Source: JAWKXU01 sp020446465 (lineage in GTDB: Bacteria > Pseudomonadota > Alphaproteobacteria > Sphingomonadales > Sphingomonadaceae). From it: 64,000 nucleotides of DNA. The position numbers and the translations under genes are program-made. Location of the stretch: contig JAWKXU010000004.1 in assembly GCA_041396845.1 (NCBI GenBank), positions 186,001 to 250,000 on the forward strand. Direction: 5' to 3'. The notes under the pieces are model-generated. The model did no database searches and was not told the origin of the DNA. It worked only from the letters and a program-made list of their open reading frames with translations. This document shows, piece by piece, positions 58,925 through 64,000 of this stretch (position 1 is the stretch's first letter; the number at the start of each line of letters is the position of its first letter).

Positions 58925-60817
58925 TTATTGTCCTTTTGCCTGGCGCGACCAGCCACGCTCATGCGTAGCCGGTGCCTTGTCTTCTTCGATAATCCGGGCG
59001 TCCGGAAATGCCGCAAACGCCGCCTCGACCAGCGGATCACGGCGCATAGCCGCCATCTGCTCTGCCTTCTGTGCCTCTTCCCGCTCCAGCAAGGACGGTG
59101 CGCCCTCGCCCTCGCCTGGTTCAACCTGCCAACGTGTGCCGGTCGCATTGAACAAGGCATCGCGCATATCCTGCGCCGGTTCCAGCGATATTCCGGGCAC
59201 CAGCGCATAGAGCAAACGCCCCGGCGCAAGCTCGATTACCCGCACCCAGTCCCGCATGATCTGTGCCACGCGCAAATGCCCTGCCGCATCGACCCGGTTG
59301 ACCAGCGCCGACCATTCCTTTTCCTGTGACTCCGCAGTGGCGGAAACCCCTGCCACTCGCGCCGCGCCGGTAGGGGCAGAATCGCCCGTCGCCCCTGCGT
59401 CAGGCAATGCAGCAGCCGCACCGGCATTCGCGGCCAGTTCTTCCAGCTTCTTCACCAGAGAACCAGGGTCAGGCATGTCACTGGCGTGCATCACCCGCAA
59501 CAACGCCATTTGCGCAGCGACCATCGGATCGGGCGCCATGCGCACTTCGTCATGGCCTTTCAGCAACAATTGCCACAGCCGATGCAGTTGCGATGCGCTC
59601 AACCGCTCCGCCCAGGTGTCAATCGCCGCACGTTCTTCTGCCGTCGGCGCATCGCCTCCGCTGCCGCCCACTTGCGCGACAGTAATGCGGTTGGTGAGAT
59701 CCATCAGCGAGCGCATGAGCGCCAGCGGCTCCACCCCCAGCGCGTATTGTGTATCCACCCGGTCCAGCAGTGCCGGGCCATCGCCATCAAGCAACGCGGC
59801 AAAAAGCGCGCGCTGGGCCGATTTGTCGGCAAGGCCCAGCATGTCGCGCACTTTCGCGGCCAGGACGACTGTTCCTTCATGCGCGCTATCAAGGTCCACA
59901 TGGGCGATCGCCTGATCGAGTATGGACAGGCCATCGCGAACCGAGCCTTCCGCCGCGCCCGCAATCAGGGCCAGCGCCTCATCCTCTGCCTCTACGCCTT
60001 CCTTTTGGCATATTGCGCCAAAATGGTCTTGCAACATCCCCGCAGGAATCCGGCGAAGGTCAAAACGCTGGCAGCGCGAAAGGACCGTGACGGGCAGTTT
60101 GTCCACCTCAGTCGTTGCGAAAAGGAACTTCACATGGGCGGGTGGCTCCTCAAGTGTCTTGAGCAAGGCGTTGAAAGCATTGCGAGACAGCATGTGAACT
60201 TCGTCGATGATATATATCTTGTAGCGCGCAGAAACGGCAGCGTAACGAACCGCCTCGATAATCTCGCGCACATCGTCAACGCCGGTATGGCTGGCCGCGT
60301 CCATCTCTATCACGTCGATATGGCGACCTTCGGCGATCGCCAGACACGGTTCGCACTGGCCGCACGGATTGATCGTCGCCCCACCCTGCCCGTCGGGACC
60401 AATGCAGTTCAGCGCCTTGGCAATGAGACGCGCCGTGGACGTCTTGCCCACACCGCGCACGCCGGTCATCAAAAAGGCATGGGCCAGCCGGTCACGCTCA
60501 ATCGCATTGGCGAGCGTGCGGACCATCGCCTCTTGCCCGATCAGTTCGGAAAAAGTCTGCGGACGATATTTGCGGGCCAGAACACGATAGGGCTGGACAG
60601 CAGCGGGCGCGGCGCGCGCAGCCTCTTGTGATTCGCTGGCCGGCGATACAGGCACAGGCGGCGGGGCGGCCTTTGCCGGCTGGCTGGTTTCCACGTCAGG
60701 CGCGCCGAACAAGGCGGATTGCCCGGCCGCTTCCAGTTCGGCAGCCGAGGGCGCAGCGTCGTGCTGTTCTTCATCCGCCCATGGCGGCGCGTCGGTATTC
60801 TGTGGTGAATCACCCAT
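58925..60817 (-). CDS. dnaX: DNA polymerase III subunit gamma/tau
   Basis: 630 residues. After a Pro/Ala-rich N-terminal extension of about 80 residues comes the clamp-loader ATPase: VLARKYRPQTFSELIGQ, Walker A MTGVRGVGKTSTARL, zinc cysteines (LNCIGPDG and NPCGQCEPCLAI), IDEVHMLSRNAFNALLKTLEEPP, and sensor SRCQRFDLRRI. The C-terminal part corresponds to tau, for polymerase and helicase contacts. The N-terminal extension is a known trait of alphaproteobacterial DnaX. No obvious internal frameshift site was seen. Confidence 0.96.
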   Translation of the reverse strand: MGDSPQNTDAPPWADEEQHDAAPSAAELEAAGQSALFGAPDVETSQPAKAAPPPVPVSPASESQEAARAAPAAVQPYRVLARKYRPQTFSELIGQEAMVRTLANAIERDRLAHAFLMTGVRGVGKTSTARLIAKALNCIGPDGQGGATINPCGQCEPCLAIAEGRHIDVIEMDAASHTGVDDVREIIEAVRYAAVSARYKIYIIDEVHMLSRNAFNALLKTLEEPPAHVKFLFATTEVDKLPVTVLSRCQRFDLRRIPAGMLQDHFGAICQKEGVEAEDEALALIAGAAEGSVRDGLSILDQAIAHVDLDSAHEGTVVLAAKVRDMLGLADKSAQRALFAALLDGDGPALLDRVDTQYALGVEPLALMRSLMDLTNRITVAQVGGSGGDAPTAEERAAIDTWAERLSASQLHRLWQLLLKGHDEVRMAPDPMVAAQMALLRVMHASDMPDPGSLVKKLEELAANAGAAAALPDAGATGDSAPTGAARVAGVSATAESQEKEWSALVNRVDAAGHLRVAQIMRDWVRVIELAPGRLLYALVPGISLEPAQDMRDALFNATGTRWQVEPGEGEGAPSLLEREEAQKAEQMAAMRRDPLVEAAFAAFPDARIIEEDKAPATHERGWSRQAKGQ

Positions 60818-60872
60818 GACAGACTAGGTAAGGCTTGCGAGCCGGAATGTCATGAGCATTGATATGTGGAAA

Positions 60873-60966
60873 AAAGGAGCCGAACGACCCGTCGCAATCC
60901 GGTATGGCTGCTTCCTTCCGGACCTGACCAGGTTAACGGGCGCAAACGTCCGCCCGACTCCCGGTG
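60873..60966 (-). ncRNA. ffs: Signal recognition particle RNA, 4.5S (small bacterial type)
   Basis: The minus strand contains GGTCAGGTCCGGAAGGAAGC followed by AGCC, the universally conserved tip hairpin of SRP RNA that binds Ffh. Flanking sequences can pair into one long rod: GGGAGTCGGGCGGACG at the 5' side with CGACGGGTCGTTCGGCTCC at the 3' side, followed by TTTTTT. Exact ends are approximate. It lies between dnaX and the NDUFS4-like gene. Confidence 0.9.
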
Positions 60967-61021
60967 CGCGATATGGCGATGGACTTTGCAAATGTCCAGC
61001 CTTTCGGATGCGGACGAATAA

Positions 61022-61300
61022 TCAGCGGAAATTGTCGGCGTATGCCTGAATCTTCAGCGCTTTCGTCGGTGTAGCGTGGACACGCGCTGCGATGCCGTAT
61101 TTTTCAGCATAGGCCAGCGCTTCTTCCTTGTTTGGAAACTTCAACTGGACTTGCTGGCGCGTGTCACCAGACCCGGCCCACCCCATCAACGGATCAGGCT
61201 GTTTGGCTTCGGCAGGATCGAACTCAAGAATCCATTGATTCACGAGCGCCTTGCCTGACTGCATGGCGTTTTTCGGACGCTGGAAAATACGTGCTGACAT
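61022..61300 (-). CDS. NDUFS4-like complex I accessory subunit (ETC complex I subunit region)
   Basis: 92 residues. ARIFQRPKNAMQSGKA, WILEFDPAEAKQPDPLMGW, GSGDTRQQVQLKFPNKEEALAYAEKYG and ALKIQAYADNFR match the conserved NDUFS4/18-kDa subunit domain, present in alphaproteobacteria and mitochondria. It associates with respiratory NADH dehydrogenase. A stand-alone gene, as usual outside the nuo operon; supports an aerobic respiratory organism. Confidence 0.93.
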   Translation of the reverse strand: MSARIFQRPKNAMQSGKALVNQWILEFDPAEAKQPDPLMGWAGSGDTRQQVQLKFPNKEEALAYAEKYGIAARVHATPTKALKIQAYADNFR

Positions 61301-61316
61301 GGCACTCGCCTCTAAT

Positions 61317-63746
61317 TCAGGAATCGCCGCGTGAAAAGGCGTTCTTTGTCTTCAGGCTCGGCTTTTCGGTCCACGGCTCATCGGGCCAGCGGTGTTTGGG
61401 GTAACGCCCCTTCATTTCCCTGGCGACATCACGCCAGCTCCCCCGCCAGAATCCAGGCAAGTCACGCGTGGACTGGATGGGACGCCCGGCTGGGCTGGTC
61501 AGCTTTAGCAGCAGCGAAGTTTGCCCGATCATGGGATGTGTATCGAGGCCAAACAGCGCCTGCGCCCGCACCTCAACGGCTGGCCCAGCATCATCCGCGT
61601 AATCAATGGCATGGCTGGTGCCCGCAGGCGTTGTAAAACTGCGCGGCGCCCGCTTGTTGAGCGCCTGCCGGCTATCCCAATCCAGCAGGTCGAGCACGGC
61701 ATCGACCACCTTGCCGCTTGCCAGATCGAGATTGCGACGCCCGGCAAGAAGCGGCGCAAGCCATTGGTCAGCAGTCTCGCAAAGTGCGCCCGCCTCAAGC
61801 GCAGCGATCCCCGCATGGCCCGCCCGTGCAAGCAAATCTGCGGGAACGATCCTGTCGATCTGCTGCCGGGCCTTTTCAAGAAGGAAGTCCAGAACAGCAC
61901 CGGCGTCAGGGGCCGGATCAGGCCCGGTGGCAAGCGTAATCGCCCCCATTTTGCGTTCAAGCCGGGCTTCGACCCGACTATCGCTGTCATTCCAATTCAG
62001 AACGCCGCGGCTTTCGACAAGGTGCTCAAGCTGGCTTTCCACCTCACCCACATCCAGTGCGACAGCCGACGTAATGCGCGCGCCTTTGGCTTGTCCCTGT
62101 GCATCCCCGATCACCAACCATTCGGCGCGTGTCAGCGAAGACGTGGGGTCAAGTATGTAACCGCGACCACCAACCGACAGCCAATGCTCACCACTGGCTC
62201 CTCGACGGCGCGCGATATTGTCCGGCAGGGCCAGTGCGAGCAGCAAGCCGGGGGCGATTGCATCGCCGTCATGCTTGCCGACCAGCTTTTGCGCCTTTTT
62301 CGCCCATCCTTCCGCCAGCTTGCGCGCTGATTTTGCACGCGGTGAATTGTCCCGTTCCAGCCGCGCCATGCGCGCCGCAAGATCATCGCTGCGCCCGCCA
62401 AGGCCCCGCTCTTGCAAGAGCAGCGCCATATATGCCGCATCGCGCCCCTGCCCACGCTCTGCCCCCAGCAGCAGCATTTCAGCAAGGACAGGGTCCATCG
62501 GCAAGCGCGCAATGGAATTACCGCGCGGTGTAATGCGCCCCGCTCCATCAAGTGCGCCCAGTTGCATCAGCCGGGCGCGCGCTGCTGCCATCGCTGGCAC
62601 GGGCGGCGCATCGAGCCAGCCGAGTGCCGCCGGATCAGCCACGCCCCATTTCCCAAGTGTGACGGCCAGGGGCGCAAGATCACTGGTCAGGATTTCGGGC
62701 GGGTCGAATGCCGGCCTGCCGGGGTGGGCAGCCTCCTCCCACAGTCGATAGGCGACACCCGGACCTTGCCGCGCCGCACGGCCTGCACGCTGCGCGGCTG
62801 ACGCCTGGCTCGCGCGCACTGTGACAAGGTGCTGCAAGCCAGCCGCAACATCGAACTGCGGACGCCGTGACAAGCCACTATCGACGACGACGGACACACC
62901 ATCGAGCGTGAGCGATGTTTCTGCAATGCTGGTCGCCAGAACAATGCGCCTGCGCCCCTGCCCGTCCTTGCGAATCGCCGCCCGCTGCTCAGCCGGATCG
63001 ACCTGCCCGTGCAAGGCGTAAACCGGCGCATCGGGCAAACGCTCTTGCAGTCGGTCTGCTGTCCGATCAATCTCCCGCACGCCCGGCAGAAAGGCCAACA
63101 AGTCCCCCTCTGTTTCCCGCCACGCGGTGAGAATGGCGCTCGCCATGGCCTCATCCACCCGCTTTTCCGGCGAAGCTCCCAGCCACCTGATGTCCAGCGG
63201 CCATGCCTTGCCCGCGCTTTCGATCAGCGGTGTGTGCTGGCCCAGAACGCCCGTAAACCTCGCCCCGTCCAGCGTTGCGGACATTACGACCAGCCGCAAA
63301 TCTTCACGCAGGACCATCTGCGTTTCAAGCGCAAGCGCCAACCCCAGATCGCTATCGAGATGCCGCTCATGCGCTTCGTCGAACAGGACCGCGCTGACGC
63401 CCGCCAGTTCCTGATCTTCGAGCAGGCGGGCAACAAAAATCGCCTCGGTCATCACCAGGATGCGTGTGTCGGAAGAACGCTTGCTGTCGAGCCGGGTAAG
63501 ATACCCGACCCGCTGCCCCACCGGCTCACCCAGCAATTCGGCCATACGTTCTGCCGCCGCCCTTGCCGCCACGCGGCGGGGGCTGAGCACGATTACCTCT
63601 CCGCTGCACCAGTCCTCATCCAGCAGTGCGGGAGCAACCGCCGTCGTCTTGCCCGCTCCCGGCGGCGCAATCAGGACTGCGCTGTTCTGGTCGCGCAGTG
63701 CGCCCAGAAGGTCCGGCAGAACAGAATGGATGGGCAGAGCGGCCAT
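61317..63746 (-). CDS. hrpB: ATP-dependent helicase HrpB (DEAH family)
   Basis: 809 residues. Walker A APPGAGKTTAVAPALL, Walker B DEAHERH, motif III SATLDG, motif VI QRAGRAAR and a long C-terminal HrpB-specific region ending with PKHRWPDEPW. Sixteen nt separate it from the NDUFS4-like gene. HrpB is a poorly characterised RNA/DNA helicase found in many proteobacteria; target unknown. Confidence 0.93.
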   Translation of the reverse strand: MAALPIHSVLPDLLGALRDQNSAVLIAPPGAGKTTAVAPALLDEDWCSGEVIVLSPRRVAARAAAERMAELLGEPVGQRVGYLTRLDSKRSSDTRILVMTEAIFVARLLEDQELAGVSAVLFDEAHERHLDSDLGLALALETQMVLREDLRLVVMSATLDGARFTGVLGQHTPLIESAGKAWPLDIRWLGASPEKRVDEAMASAILTAWRETEGDLLAFLPGVREIDRTADRLQERLPDAPVYALHGQVDPAEQRAAIRKDGQGRRRIVLATSIAETSLTLDGVSVVVDSGLSRRPQFDVAAGLQHLVTVRASQASAAQRAGRAARQGPGVAYRLWEEAAHPGRPAFDPPEILTSDLAPLAVTLGKWGVADPAALGWLDAPPVPAMAAARARLMQLGALDGAGRITPRGNSIARLPMDPVLAEMLLLGAERGQGRDAAYMALLLQERGLGGRSDDLAARMARLERDNSPRAKSARKLAEGWAKKAQKLVGKHDGDAIAPGLLLALALPDNIARRRGASGEHWLSVGGRGYILDPTSSLTRAEWLVIGDAQGQAKGARITSAVALDVGEVESQLEHLVESRGVLNWNDSDSRVEARLERKMGAITLATGPDPAPDAGAVLDFLLEKARQQIDRIVPADLLARAGHAGIAALEAGALCETADQWLAPLLAGRRNLDLASGKVVDAVLDLLDWDSRQALNKRAPRSFTTPAGTSHAIDYADDAGPAVEVRAQALFGLDTHPMIGQTSLLLKLTSPAGRPIQSTRDLPGFWRGSWRDVAREMKGRYPKHRWPDEPWTEKPSLKTKNAFSRGDS

Positions 63747-63761
63747 CGCCCGGCGCTGAAA

Positions 63762-64000
63762 TCAATAGCCGCGGCTGACCGCGAAACGCGCCGCCTCGGT
63801 CATGGCTGCGCGCGCTTTTCCATCAGGGAATATAGACAAGGCATCAATCGCGCGTTCGGCATAGTGCCGTGCCCGATCGCGCGTGGCCCGCACGGTGTCA
63901 TGCTTGCGGATGATGTCGGTCGCCTTCGCCAGATCTTCGTCTTCATTGCGAAAGCCTGCGATGGCTTCCTGCCAGAAGCGGCGTTCCTCTTCATTCCCGC
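63762..64000 (-). CDS. ispB: Polyprenyl (octaprenyl) diphosphate synthase, C-terminal end
   Basis: The last 78 codons of a gene that enters from the right edge. GNEEERRFWQEAI, a helical middle and RARHYAERAIDALSIFPDGKARAAMTEAARFAVSRGY are the end of trans-prenyl diphosphate synthases (IspB/SppA-like), which make the ubiquinone side chain. The catalytic DDxxD motifs lie outside the window, so the exact chain length class is unknown. Stop codon 63762-63764. Confidence 0.82.
   Translation of the reverse strand, partial: GNEEERRFWQEAIAGFRNEDEDLAKATDIIRKHDTVRATRDRARHYAERAIDALSIFPDGKARAAMTEAARFAVSRGY

Overview
The window reads as chromosome of an aerobic alphaproteobacterium of the order Sphingomonadales. 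Supporting signs are a TonB-dependent receptor of the long sphingomonad type, an NDUFS4-like complex I subunit, System I cytochrome c maturation, an archetypal rpsB-tsf-pyrH-frr-uppS-cdsA-dxr-rseP-bamA-skp-fabZ block, and the absence of lpxD and lpxA from the skp-fabZ junction, which fits the LPS-free, glycosphingolipid-bearing sphingomonads. Genus cannot be fixed from the sequence alone. No insertion sequence, prophage or CRISPR array was seen.

Region 1, about 1-25,650, is an accessory catabolic cluster. A minus-strand operon (11233 down to 1) encodes two SDR oxidoreductases, an acyl-CoA dehydrogenase, an aminoglycoside-phosphotransferase-like kinase, a PECR-like enoyl-CoA reductase, an acyl-CoA synthetase, a TonB-dependent receptor, an aldehyde dehydrogenase, an NTF2-like protein and the start of a sulfatase. 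Divergent from it, across a 405-bp AT-rich spacer, is a two-gene unit for a 2-hydroxyacyl-CoA dehydratase / benzoyl-CoA reductase-like enzyme. Next come a TetR regulator, a PQQ- and haem-dependent alcohol dehydrogenase and a VOC protein. A second minus-strand operon (24270 to 17726) holds a paralogous dehydratase pair, its ATP-dependent [4Fe-4S] activase, a small membrane protein, a zinc alcohol dehydrogenase and a second acyl-CoA synthetase. An alpha-methylacyl-CoA racemase is transcribed divergently from this operon.

The gene content suggests import of an oxygenated, possibly sulfated, compound, oxidation of alcohol to acid by PQQ-ADH, Zn-ADH and ALDH, CoA activation, and removal of hydroxyl groups by two chemistries: radical alpha-dehydration (dehydratase plus activase) and phosphorylation/elimination of a gamma-hydroxyl (kinase plus acyl-CoA dehydrogenase, as in levulinate catabolism and ACAD10/11). 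Enoyl-CoA reduction, racemisation and beta-oxidation would follow. The substrate is unknown. The presence of two oxygen-sensitive-type dehydratase pairs in an apparently aerobic organism is the main novelty.

Region 2, about 25,700-64,000, is core genome: EVE protein, 2OG oxygenase, dapF-mtaB-ftsY-yciB, kup, ccmCDEFGHI, an amino-acid dehydrogenase, tRNA-His, rpmE, fabZ, skp, bamA, rseP, dxr, cdsA, uppS, frr, pyrH, tsf, rpsB, pssA-psd, a PAP2-like membrane protein, tRNA-Tyr, rlmB, hup, lon, ybaB-dnaX, the SRP RNA, an NDUFS4-like gene, hrpB and the 3' end of a polyprenyl diphosphate synthase gene. Most are tightly packed with 4-nt start/stop overlaps. Two points stand out here: a LexA-like box plus DnaA boxes before a small membrane protein gene (51220-51495), and the second copy of an intergenic hairpin repeat (32741-32845) whose first copy lies at 14212-14310.
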